From the NCBI RefSeq assembly GCF_048269545.1, contig NZ_JBLXIJ010000001.1, positions 558,001 through 622,000 of the forward strand: a stretch of 64,000 nt of DNA, written 5' to 3'. How positions within the stretch are numbered: position 1 is the stretch's first letter; each line of letters starts with the position of its first letter. The notes under the pieces were generated by a model, which was not told where the DNA came from, searched no databases, and saw only the letters and a list, made by a program, of their open reading frames with translations. Both the position numbers and the translations under genes were made by a program. Shown here in pieces: positions 50,617 through 58,664 of the stretch. The DNA is from Halpernia sp048269545 (GTDB taxonomy: Bacteria; Bacteroidota; Bacteroidia; Flavobacteriales; Weeksellaceae).

Positions 50617-51945
50617 ATGGAATATTTTTCTAGAATTATTTTTTTTATAATTATTGTTGCAGGTTTTGGACTTTTTGCTAAAAGTTTGCGTGAAATTTAT
50701 CGCAATATAAAATTAGGAAAAGCTATTGACCGAAGTGATAATCCTGCGGAAAGATGGCGTATAATGACGAAAGTAGCACTCGGACAAACTAAAATGGTAA
50801 AAAGACCAATTGCTGGAATTTTACACATTTTTGTTTACGTGGGTTTTGTAATTATAAACCTTGAACTTTTAGAAATATTAATTGATGGTTTATTCGGAAC
50901 ACATCGTTTCTTAGCTGGTATTTTAGGACAAAATTTTTATGCCTTGTTCACGGCAACTTTAGAAATTTTAGCAGTTTTAGTAATTATTGCAGTCGTTTTA
51001 TTTTTTATTCGAAGAAATTTTTATGGAATTAAAAGATTTCAAATGAAAGAACTTTTCGGTTGGCCCAAAGATGACGCTAATTGGATATTAGTTATCGAAT
51101 TTGCTTTGATGATTGCATTTCTCACTATGAATACTTCAGATTGGGTTTTACAGCAAAAAGGCGCTTTACCGCTTTATGGAAGTTTCCCTTTTAGTTCAAG
51201 CGTTTTAGCGCCCTTTCTACAAAATTTTGGCATAAATACTTTAGAATTATTAGAAAAATTTGCTTGGTGGTTTCATATTATAGGTATTTTGTTTTTCATG
51301 AATTATTTATATTATTCTAAACACTTACATATTATTTTGGCTTTTCCAAATACTTGGTTTTCTAAGTTGAAACCAAAAGGTGAATTGGATAATTTAGATT
51401 CTGTAACCAGAGAAATAAAATTAATGATGGATCCAAATGCAGATCCATATGCAGCTGCACCAGAAATAGATCCGAATGTAGCTCCAGAAAAATTTGGCGC
51501 AAATGATATTTTTGATCTAAATCAAGTACAACTATTAAACGCATACACTTGCACAGAATGCGGAAGATGTACTTCCGTTTGCCCAGCAAATTTAACTGGC
51601 AAAAAATTATCACCACGTAAGATCATGATGGACACGCGAGACAGAATTGAAGAAGTTGGAAAAAACATTAATAAAAACGGAAAATTTATTGATGATGGTA
51701 AAAAATTAATTAAGGATCATATTTTGCCAGAAGAAATTTGGGCGTGTACAACTTGTAATGCTTGTGTAGAAGCTTGTCCGGTTTTAATAGATCCACTTTC
51801 AATTATAGTAGAATTACGCCGCTTTTTAGTTATGGAACAATCTGCAGCTCCAAACGAATTAAATTTAATGATGGCGAATGTGGAAAATAATGCAGCTCCG
51901 TGGCAATTCAATCAAGCAGATCGATTGAACTGGGCAAAAGAATAG
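50617..51945 (+). CDS. Membrane-bound (Fe-S) protein, HdrC-like
   Basis: A 442-residue fusion. The N-terminal two thirds has about five membrane helices resembling the NarI/gamma-type heme b domain (GILHIFVYVGFVIINLELLEIL, FYALFTATLEILAVLVII, with candidate heme histidines). The C-terminal third has two 4Fe-4S motifs, CTECGRCTSVCP and CTTCNACVEACP. This is the layout of quinone-linked subunits in heterodisulfide-reductase-like or glycolate-oxidase-like systems. It is followed 29 bases later by the matching CCG-domain protein. Partner and electron donor are unknown. Confidence 0.85.
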   Translation: MEYFSRIIFFIIIVAGFGLFAKSLREIYRNIKLGKAIDRSDNPAERWRIMTKVALGQTKMVKRPIAGILHIFVYVGFVIINLELLEILIDGLFGTHRFLAGILGQNFYALFTATLEILAVLVIIAVVLFFIRRNFYGIKRFQMKELFGWPKDDANWILVIEFALMIAFLTMNTSDWVLQQKGALPLYGSFPFSSSVLAPFLQNFGINTLELLEKFAWWFHIIGILFFMNYLYYSKHLHIILAFPNTWFSKLKPKGELDNLDSVTREIKLMMDPNADPYAAAPEIDPNVAPEKFGANDIFDLNQVQLLNAYTCTECGRCTSVCPANLTGKKLSPRKIMMDTRDRIEEVGKNINKNGKFIDDGKKLIKDHILPEEIWACTTCNACVEACPVLIDPLSIIVELRRFLVMEQSAAPNELNLMMANVENNAAPWQFNQADRLNWAKE

Positions 51946-51974
51946 ACGGAGAAATTTTAAAATTTAATTAAAAA

Positions 51975-52760
51975 ATGGATTTCACAATAAAAACAATGGC
52001 AGAATATGCCGCGGAAGGAAAAACGCCGGAAGTTCTCTTTTTTGTAGGATGTATGGGGAGTTTTGATGATAGAGCAAAAAAAATTACCAAAGCTTTTTGT
52101 AAAATTCTACATAAAATCGGGATAGAATTTGCCGTTTTAGGACAAGAAGAAAGTTGTAACGGAGATCCGGCAAAAAGAGCGGGAAATGAATTTGTTTTCC
52201 AAATGATGGCGCTCACAAATATTGAAATAATGAACAGTTATGGCGTAAAAAAAATCGTTACAACTTGCCCACATTGTTTTAATATTATCAAAAATGAATA
52301 TCCAGAATTGGGCGGAAATTACGAAGTTTTGCATCATACACAATTTTTAAGAAAATTGATGGATGAAGGAAAACTCAAAATAGAAGGCGGAAGTTTTAAA
52401 GGTAAAAGAATTACTTTTCATGATCCGTGTTATTTAGGTCGCGGAAATGGAGAATATGAAGCGCCTAGAGTTTTGCTTCAAAAATTAGATGCAGAATTAG
52501 TAGAAATGAAACGTTGCAAAAGTAATGGACTTTGTTGTGGAGCAGGAGGAGCACAAATGTTTAAAGAACCAGAACCAGGCGATAAAGATATTAATGTAGA
52601 AAGAACTGAGGAAGCTTTAGCAGAAAATCCTAAAATTATTGCAACCGGTTGCCCTTTTTGCAATACTATGATTACAGATGGAGTAAAACATTTTAATAAA
52701 AATACAGAAGTAGAAGTAAAAGACATTGCTGAACTTTTGGCAGAAGCAGAAGATTTATGA
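51975..52760 (+). CDS. CCG-domain (Fe-S) protein, HdrB-like
   Basis: A 261-residue soluble protein with two cysteine-rich CCG-type domains: FVGCMGSFDDRA, EESCNGDPAKRAG and TTCPHCFN in the first, and FHDPCYLGRGNGEYEAPR, GLCCGAGGAQMF and TGCPFCNTM in the second. These bind an unusual Fe-S cluster in HdrB, GlpC, LutA and succinate-dehydrogenase-like complexes. The first site has a single Cys in SCNGD rather than the CC pair. With the HdrC-like neighbour it forms an electron-transfer pair with an unknown partner. A small membrane protein overlaps its stop. Confidence 0.88.
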   Translation: MDFTIKTMAEYAAEGKTPEVLFFVGCMGSFDDRAKKITKAFCKILHKIGIEFAVLGQEESCNGDPAKRAGNEFVFQMMALTNIEIMNSYGVKKIVTTCPHCFNIIKNEYPELGGNYEVLHHTQFLRKLMDEGKLKIEGGSFKGKRITFHDPCYLGRGNGEYEAPRVLLQKLDAELVEMKRCKSNGLCCGAGGAQMFKEPEPGDKDINVERTEEALAENPKIIATGCPFCNTMITDGVKHFNKNTEVEVKDIAELLAEAEDL

Positions 52761-52936
52761 TGAAAAAAAACATACCCTATTTTTTAATGATTGCAGGTGT
52801 AATATTATTTATACTTAATCTTTGGGCTGTAAATTTTGAAACTTCAAAAGTTAATTATTTCAGTACTGCGGCAAGTGTTCTTATTGTCATTTTAGGCTTT
52901 GTAGAATTAAAAAAGAAAAATAAAAATGAAAATTGA
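52757..52936 (+). CDS. Small two-helix membrane protein
   Basis: A 59-residue protein starting MMKKNIPYFLMIAGVILFIL, with two hydrophobic segments (the second NYFSTAASVLIVILGF) and a basic tail ELKKKNKNEN. Its ATG (52757) overlaps the HdrB-like stop as ATGA, and its last 11 bases overlap the next gene. The double coupling argues for a real gene in this operon. No family is recognised. Confidence 0.7.
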   Translation: MMKKNIPYFLMIAGVILFILNLWAVNFETSKVNYFSTAASVLIVILGFVELKKKNKNEN

Positions 52937-53414
52937 AGAATCTACTATCGTAGAAACCAGTGATTATCGGGTAATTGTTTATCCAGCTTCAAGAGCATTT
53001 ACACCAAAAGAAAGCAAAGTAATTACTGAAAAACTATATGATTTTTTGCCAACTTGGGCAGCTCATGGAAAACAACTTTCGTCTTCATTTAAAATTGAAA
53101 AAAATCAATTTATCATTATTTGCGTAGATGAAGAAAAAGAAGCTGCTTCTGGTTGTTCCATTGATTCTTTAAGCGGAATTATGAGAGAACTTGATGCACA
53201 ATTTCAACTCGGTTTTTTTGATAGAATGAAAGCAAGTTTTGTAGAAAATGGCGAAGTAAAAACATTGAAATTACAAGAATTTCGAGATGGTTTAAAAAAT
53301 AAAGAAATATCAGAAAACATAGAAGTTTTTGATTTTTCTAAAGATTCTTATGTGAGTTTTCTTAGCGATTTTCTTTTACCACTAAAAAGAAGTTGGGCAC
53401 AAATTTATGTATGA
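52926..53414 (+). CDS. Conserved hypothetical protein, no ATPase motifs
   Basis: A 162-residue soluble protein (MKIEESTIVETSDYRVIVYPASRAFTPKES...) with LPTWAAHGKQLSSSFKIEKNQFIIICVDEE, SGCSIDSLSGIMRELDAQFQLGFFDRMKASF and the C-terminus LLPLKRSWAQIYV. It resembles a conserved flavobacterial protein often labelled ABC transporter ATPase (from memory), but it has no Walker A or B motif, so that label would be misleading. Its position in the HdrCB operon hints at a linked role. Function is unknown. Confidence 0.75.
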   Translation: MKIEESTIVETSDYRVIVYPASRAFTPKESKVITEKLYDFLPTWAAHGKQLSSSFKIEKNQFIIICVDEEKEAASGCSIDSLSGIMRELDAQFQLGFFDRMKASFVENGEVKTLKLQEFRDGLKNKEISENIEVFDFSKDSYVSFLSDFLLPLKRSWAQIYV

Positions 53415-54265
53415 AAGAATTTATTTTACCGATATTAAAAAATCCAAATAATAACAACGCACTTTTATTAAAAGTTGAAGAGAATTATTTAATTGATTCT
53501 GAATTTGAAATATTCTCTATAGAAAAAGATGTTCCAGTTTTATTACCTAGAACTGTTTCGCATTACCAAGAACATTATGAAAAGGACTCTTTAACGTTTG
53601 ATTATTTTGACGATTTTGATTCTGTTTATGTAGCTGAAAATAAAAGATTACACCAAAATATTTTACATTTTTTGCCTCACAACGGAATTACTTTAGATGT
53701 AGGTTGTGGAAATGCGTGGCTTGCAAAAGCTATAAGTTTTGGTAAATCAAAAGTAATTTCTATGGATATCTCTCACAGAAATCCAAAAATTGCAATGAAA
53801 ACTGTATTAAATGACAATCACCAAGCAATTGTAGCAGACGCAATTAATTTGCCTTTTTTTGATAACTCAATAGATTACATAGTTGCTTCAGAAATAATTG
53901 AGCATGTGGAAGATCCGAAACTATTTATTCATAAATTATTAGAAGTTTTAAAACCCAAAGGAATTTTAATTATTACGACGCCGTATAATGAGAAAATATT
54001 AAAATCACTTTGTATTCACTGCAATAAATTAACGCCACACGACGCTCATTTGCATTCATTTAATAGAAAGAAAATATTAAGTTTATTACCCGCTGATTTA
54101 GAGAAAGTTGAGACTAAAATTTTCAATAATAAATTTCTTATCAAAACAAAATTAATTTTATTATTAGATTTCTTGCCTTTTCCTATTTGGAATTTTATAG
54201 ATCAAATTTGTAATTCGTTATTTCCAAAACACGCAAAACGGCTATTAATTAAAATTACAAAATAG
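53411..54265 (+). CDS. SAM-dependent methyltransferase with Trm112-like N-terminus
   Basis: A 284-residue methyltransferase. The start ATG 53411 overlaps the upstream stop as ATGA; an extra upstream open segment to 53393 is not needed. The N-terminus (ILPILKNPNNNNALLLK...DSEFEIFSIEKDVPVLLP) looks like a Trm112/UPF0434 domain without its cysteines, followed by the SAM loop LDVGCGNAWLAKAISF, VIEHVEDP-like SEIIEHVEDPKLFIHKLL and ILIITTPYNEK. Such proteins often act in lipid or glycan modification; the flippase downstream fits that. Confidence 0.82.
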   Translation: MKEFILPILKNPNNNNALLLKVEENYLIDSEFEIFSIEKDVPVLLPRTVSHYQEHYEKDSLTFDYFDDFDSVYVAENKRLHQNILHFLPHNGITLDVGCGNAWLAKAISFGKSKVISMDISHRNPKIAMKTVLNDNHQAIVADAINLPFFDNSIDYIVASEIIEHVEDPKLFIHKLLEVLKPKGILIITTPYNEKILKSLCIHCNKLTPHDAHLHSFNRKKILSLLPADLEKVETKIFNNKFLIKTKLILLLDFLPFPIWNFIDQICNSLFPKHAKRLLIKITK

Positions 54266-54272
54266 CAGTGAG

Positions 54273-55496
54273 ATGAAAGATTTTCTGCAAAATTTCATTA
54301 AAAGTAAAGGAATTTGGGTTGGAATATCTATGTTTATTTCGAGGCTGTGCACATTTTTAGTTACAGTTTTTGTGGCAAGAACGCTTTCTGTTTCAGAATT
54401 TGGTTTAGCAACTTCTGCACTTAATTTTCTGAGTTTCTTTATAGTTTTAGCGGGAATTGGAAGTGTAAATGGAATATTAAAATATGGTGTAATTTTAAAT
54501 GAAAAGGATAAAGAAACATTATTTAAATACACACTTTCTTATGGAATTCTTGCAAATATTTTAGTAAGTTTTTTAATAATAATTCTGAGTTTTATTTTTT
54601 TCTATAATGATATTTCGGTGGCAAAATTAGCTTCCTTACTTGCGTTGAGATTTTTTGGAAACTATTTTATAGATCAAAAAATGGCAGAAAGTAGGGCTCA
54701 TTTTCAAAATGAGAAATTTGCTAAAATTGTTATTTCAACATCTATATTTGCTTTTTTTCTAAGCGTGGTTTTAACTTATTTTTATCATTTTACAGGCTAC
54801 ATCATTTCACTTTGTGTTGCACCATACATTATATTATTCTTTTTTAAATGGGAAATATCTTTCAAAAGAATTAACTTCAAACAATTTACGGAAAAAGAAT
54901 TTTGGAAATTTTCTTATGTCACAGCAATTTCTGCACAAATTTCCACTTGGGTTTTAATTTTAGATATTTTTTTTATAGGAATTTTATTGGGAAATGATGC
55001 TGTTGCAGAATATAGAATAAGTTGTCTTATACCATCAAATCTAATAATTATTGGGACAATTATTTTACAAACTGAATATCCAAAACTTTGTGAGAAATGG
55101 GAAGATAAAAAATATCAGTTTAATTTTATTTTTAACTATTTTAAAATTATCGGTCTATTTTCATTTTTCATTTTAGTATTTGGATTTCTTTATAGTAGTG
55201 AAATTTTGCACCTTTTTGGAAATCAATATAATAATATTTTAATTTTTAAAGTAAGTTTAGTGAGTACCATTATTATGTTGCTTTTTCGAGTTCCATTTAT
55301 TTATTTAATTTATGCACTTGGTAAAACGCAGTATAATTTAGTTTTAGCACTCATTTCTGTTTTTATTTTATGCGGATTCTACTTCGTAATTCCTTTATAC
55401 GGAACAAATGGTGCAGCTTATTATTTCTTATTTTCATTCACTATTATTAGTTTTTTTTATATGGGAACTTATTTCTATTTAATAAAAAGAATATAA
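54273..55496 (+). CDS. Polysaccharide flippase, Wzx-like
   Basis: A 407-residue protein with about 12 membrane segments and the MATE/Wzx-like start FISRLCTFLVTVFVARTLSVSEFGLATSALNFLSFF, which is the hallmark of O-antigen or exopolysaccharide lipid-linked flippases. It moves undecaprenyl-linked sugar units across the inner membrane. It starts 7 bases after the methyltransferase and probably shares its transcript. Its partner polymerase and glycosyltransferases are not here. A polyprenyl glycosylphosphotransferase lies at 35-36.5 kb. Confidence 0.87.
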   Translation: MKDFLQNFIKSKGIWVGISMFISRLCTFLVTVFVARTLSVSEFGLATSALNFLSFFIVLAGIGSVNGILKYGVILNEKDKETLFKYTLSYGILANILVSFLIIILSFIFFYNDISVAKLASLLALRFFGNYFIDQKMAESRAHFQNEKFAKIVISTSIFAFFLSVVLTYFYHFTGYIISLCVAPYIILFFFKWEISFKRINFKQFTEKEFWKFSYVTAISAQISTWVLILDIFFIGILLGNDAVAEYRISCLIPSNLIIIGTIILQTEYPKLCEKWEDKKYQFNFIFNYFKIIGLFSFFILVFGFLYSSEILHLFGNQYNNILIFKVSLVSTIIMLLFRVPFIYLIYALGKTQYNLVLALISVFILCGFYFVIPLYGTNGAAYYFLFSFTIISFFYMGTYFYLIKRI

Positions 55497-55562
55497 AACA
55501 TAATTAACACTATTTTTGATTAGATAATTGATGACATACATTTTAATGTGTTAAAATAAAAT

Positions 55563-55570
55563 TATCTTTG
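55563..55570 (+). promoter_or_regulatory. -7 element of the small lipoprotein gene
   Basis: TATCTTTG, exact -7 consensus, with the ATG at 55576 only 5 bases later. A leaderless or nearly leaderless transcript is implied. Confidence 0.5.
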
Positions 55571-55575
55571 CACTA

Positions 55576-56082
55576 ATGAAAAACACACTTTTTATTTTCC
55601 TGATTGTTTCCTTTTTTGTTGTTTCCTGCAGAGGAAATGATGAAGATGTGCAACAAATAGATCAGGTTATAAATTTGTATATTAAAGATGTATCGGGAAA
55701 AGATTTATTAAATAGCAAACTCGCAGGAACTTATAATAATGTTCAGTTTTTAGATCTAAATGGTACAAGAGATTTGGTTCCAATTAATTCTTTTTCACTA
55801 AAAAAAGATTCGGATACTGTTAATTTTTTAGATTATGATTCTGGTGCAGTGCGAGTTTTGATAGATTCTTTAAACCCAGAAAATAAAACCTATCATTCAG
55901 ATTTTATTATTAGTTTAACTAAAAAAATAGACGCTACAAATTCAATTATAGATTTAGATACCATCAAAATAGAATATTCTTGGACACCGACTTTATTCCA
56001 AATTTCAAAACTTTATTATAATAAAACGTTGAAGTTTACTAAAGTTTCCGGACAACCGAATATTATTACAATTACAAAATAA
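55576..56082 (+). CDS. Hypothetical lipoprotein
   Basis: A 168-residue lipoprotein with signal MKNTLFIFLIVSFFVVSC (lipobox Cys18) followed by RGNDEDVQQIDQ. The mature part is predicted beta-rich (INLYIKDVSGKDLLNSK, SFSLKKDSDTVNFLDYD, YHSDFIISLTKKID, IEYSWTPTLFQISKLYYNKTLKF) and has no recognisable catalytic motif. I do not recognise the family. It stands alone between the flippase and serS and has a clear -7 box. Confidence 0.75.
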   Translation: MKNTLFIFLIVSFFVVSCRGNDEDVQQIDQVINLYIKDVSGKDLLNSKLAGTYNNVQFLDLNGTRDLVPINSFSLKKDSDTVNFLDYDSGAVRVLIDSLNPENKTYHSDFIISLTKKIDATNSIIDLDTIKIEYSWTPTLFQISKLYYNKTLKFTKVSGQPNIITITK

Positions 56083-56136
56083 ATTTAAAAAGTAGATTTA
56101 ATTTTTTTATTGAATCTAAAGAAAATATTATCATTT

Positions 56137-57405
56137 ATGTTACAAGTCAGTTATTTAAAAGAAAATAAAGAAGCCGTTTTAGAAGGTTTAAAAAAACGAA
56201 ATTTCAAGAGTTTAGATTTGGTTAATAAAGCCATTGATTTAGACCAAAAACGTAAAAATGTTCAAGTGAATTTAGATGAAAATCTTTCTGAAATGAATAA
56301 AATTTCAAAAGAAATTGGAATTTTAATGAAAAATGGAAAAAAAGATGAAGCAGAAAAAGCAAAGGCAAAAACAGCGGATTTTAAAGAAAAAATTACTGTT
56401 TTTCAGCAAGAATTAAAAGATACAGAACAGAGTTTATTAGAAGTTTTATATCAAATTCCAAATATTCCTTATCACAAAGTAAAAGCTGGAAGTTCTGAAA
56501 CTGATAATGAAATTATTTTTCAATCTCAAGAAGTGGAAGCTTTAGGAGAAGGTGCAATTCCACATTGGGAATTGGCGAAACAATTTAATATTATCGATTT
56601 TGAATTGGGCGTAAAAATTGCCGGCGCAGGTTTTCCAGTTTATTTAGGAAAAGGAGCGAGATTGCAAAGAAGTTTAGTTCAATATTTTTTAGATAAAAAT
56701 ACGGAAGCTGGTTATTTGGAAGTCAATCCGCCACACGTTGTGAATGAAGCTTCTGGATATGGAACTGGACAATTGCCCGATAAAGAAGGACAAATGTATT
56801 TCATTAATGAAGATCAATTGTATTTAATTCCGACGGCGGAAGTTCCGGTTACAAATATTTACCGCGATGTTCTTTTAGAAGAGAAAGATTTACCGATAAA
56901 AATGACGGCTTTTTCCCAATGTTACAGAAGAGAAGCGGGAAGTTATGGCGCTCATGTTCGTGGTTTGAATCGCCTTCATCAGTTTGAAAAAGTAGAAATT
57001 GTACGAATAGAAAAACCGGAAAATTCTTATGAAGCTTTAGAAGGAATGGTGAAACACGTGCAAAGTATTTTGGAAGATTTAGAATTACCTTATAGAATTC
57101 TTCGTCTTTGCGGTGGTGATACAGGTTTTACTTCTGCAATGACTTATGATTTTGAAGTTTGGAGTGCGGCGCAAGAAAAATGGTTAGAAGTTTCTTCAGT
57201 TTCAAATTTTGAAACTTTCCAAGCTAATCGTTTAAAATGCCGTTTTAAAAGTGAAGGTAAAACACAATTGGTTCATACATTAAATGGTTCTGCGATGGCT
57301 TTGCCGAGAATTATGGCGGCTTTGTTGGAAAATAATCAGACCGAAAAAGGAATTAGAATTCCAGCGAAAATTGCGGCTTATACGAAGTTTAATTTTTTGG
57401 ATTAG
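56137..57405 (+). CDS. serS: Seryl-tRNA synthetase
   Basis: Class II synthetase charging tRNA-Ser and tRNA-Sec. The 422-residue protein begins MLQVSYLKENKEAVLEGLKKR (ATG 56137; an upstream open segment from 56110 is not family-like), has the long N-terminal antiparallel coiled coil, motif 2 in FSQCYRREAGSYGAHVRGLNRLHQF, GGDTGFTSAMTYDFEVWSAAQEKWLEVSSVSNF and the motif 3 region with HTLNGSAMALPRIMAALLEN. All catalytic motifs are present. Confidence 0.96.
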   Translation: MLQVSYLKENKEAVLEGLKKRNFKSLDLVNKAIDLDQKRKNVQVNLDENLSEMNKISKEIGILMKNGKKDEAEKAKAKTADFKEKITVFQQELKDTEQSLLEVLYQIPNIPYHKVKAGSSETDNEIIFQSQEVEALGEGAIPHWELAKQFNIIDFELGVKIAGAGFPVYLGKGARLQRSLVQYFLDKNTEAGYLEVNPPHVVNEASGYGTGQLPDKEGQMYFINEDQLYLIPTAEVPVTNIYRDVLLEEKDLPIKMTAFSQCYRREAGSYGAHVRGLNRLHQFEKVEIVRIEKPENSYEALEGMVKHVQSILEDLELPYRILRLCGGDTGFTSAMTYDFEVWSAAQEKWLEVSSVSNFETFQANRLKCRFKSEGKTQLVHTLNGSAMALPRIMAALLENNQTEKGIRIPAKIAAYTKFNFLD

Positions 57406-57475
57406 GAAAATCTAATTATTTAGTTTTTTAAAGACCACGGATTAATTTCTTTGGTTTTTTATTTTTATTTAATTT

Positions 57476-58213
57476 TTAATGACAAGAAGCGCCGCCCATT
57501 TTCATAGGAGAATTTGCATCATGAACTTGTAAAGAATTTGCTGGTGGAGAAATGTAAGGAATGCCTAATTCTAATCCTCGCAAAATAAAAAGTCCGCCTA
57601 AAATAATCATTAAAACGGGAATTACTTTTAAAACTTTTATTCTAAAAGCTGTTGTAACTAAATTCCCAACCAAAACAATGGCGAACATAAATGGTAAAGT
57701 TCCTAAACCGAAAAGTGCCATAAAACCTGCGCTTTGCAAAATTCCACCGGCGGCTAAACTTGCTGTTAAAGCCATATAAACCATTCCGCACGGAAGAAAA
57801 CCGTTTAAAATTCCTGTTAGAAATCGGGATTTGTAGTCTGCTTTTTGTAATAATCTGCCCAAATTCATTTTTACTTTTAATAAAAATTTGGATAAAAAAG
57901 GAATTTTAGAAGCGAAATCTTTTCCACCAAAAGAAAAAACAGCCATTATAATTAAAAGAATTCCGACAATAATTGTGAGATAAGATTGAAATCCGGCTAA
58001 TTGAAATCCTTGTCCAACAATTCCTAAAACTGCGCCGAGAAAAGAATAAGTGGTAATTCTACCAAATTGATAAGTAAGATTTTGTAAATAATAATTGGTT
58101 GCTTGTTTTTTGGTTAAACCCATAGAAAGTGCGATTGGACCACACATTCCGATGCAATGAAAACCAGAAGCAAAACCTAAAGTTAAAGCGGAAAATATTA
58201 AAGCTATTTCCAT
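57476..58213 (-). CDS. TauE/SafE-like membrane protein of the cbb3 locus
   Basis: A 245-residue membrane protein with about six helices. The N-terminus LGFASGFHCIGMCGPIALSMGL and the later LNGFLPCGMVYMALTASLAAGG carry paired cysteines in the arrangement of the CcdA/DsbD-like and UreH-like copper-handling family. The C-terminus ANSPMKMGGASCH is rich in Met, Cys and His and may bind metal. It overlaps ccoH by 10 bases and closes the cbb3 gene cluster, so a role in copper delivery or cytochrome assembly is likely. The precise activity is unproven. Confidence 0.8.
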   Translation of the reverse strand: MEIALIFSALTLGFASGFHCIGMCGPIALSMGLTKKQATNYYLQNLTYQFGRITTYSFLGAVLGIVGQGFQLAGFQSYLTIIVGILLIIMAVFSFGGKDFASKIPFLSKFLLKVKMNLGRLLQKADYKSRFLTGILNGFLPCGMVYMALTASLAAGGILQSAGFMALFGLGTLPFMFAIVLVGNLVTTAFRIKVLKVIPVLMIILGGLFILRGLELGIPYISPPANSLQVHDANSPMKMGGASCH

Positions 58214-58659
58214 AAGACATCGTAATCTACTTGATAATGTTTTTTATCTGTAGTCCATTTTACTTTTAAAGTATAACTTCCTTCTGCTAAAATTTTTACA
58301 GGAATTGTAAATGAATGATTTGCGGAGATTACAACATCCTTTTTTACATCGAGATTAGCGTCGTTAGTTCTAAAAAGCACAAAATTTACTTTGCCGTCAT
58401 TGGGTTTAATTTCCTCGGGAAATGTTACTGTAATTCCGTGGATATTTTGTTCGTAAGCTGGTTTTGCAATTAATAAATCTGCATTATGTTTTGCATCAAT
58501 TACATCTTGATAAACGAGTTCATCTTCATAATAATTTTCTGAAATTACTTCTGCATTTTGCATTCCATTTGGGAAAATAAAAATCATAAATAATATGAAA
58601 AGGATAAAAGAACCCAAAGCCAAAACGATTCCGTGTCCCCAATTGAATTTTTTAAACAT
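58204..58659 (-). CDS. ccoH: cbb3 oxidase assembly protein CcoH/FixH
   Basis: A 151-residue protein of the FixH family: N-terminal cytoplasmic NWGHGIVLALGSFILFILFMIFIF membrane helix (residues about 7-30) and a periplasmic domain of beta type, KPAYEQNIHGITVTFP and AEGSYTLKVKW. FixH/CcoH is needed for assembly of cbb3 oxidase. The order ccoG-ccoH-TauE/SafE-like gene is on the minus strand with very short gaps (5 bases, then a 10-base overlap). Confidence 0.85.
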   Translation of the reverse strand: MFKKFNWGHGIVLALGSFILFILFMIFIFPNGMQNAEVISENYYEDELVYQDVIDAKHNADLLIAKPAYEQNIHGITVTFPEEIKPNDGKVNFVLFRTNDANLDVKKDVVISANHSFTIPVKILAEGSYTLKVKWTTDKKHYQVDYDVLWK

Positions 58660-58664
58660 AATTT

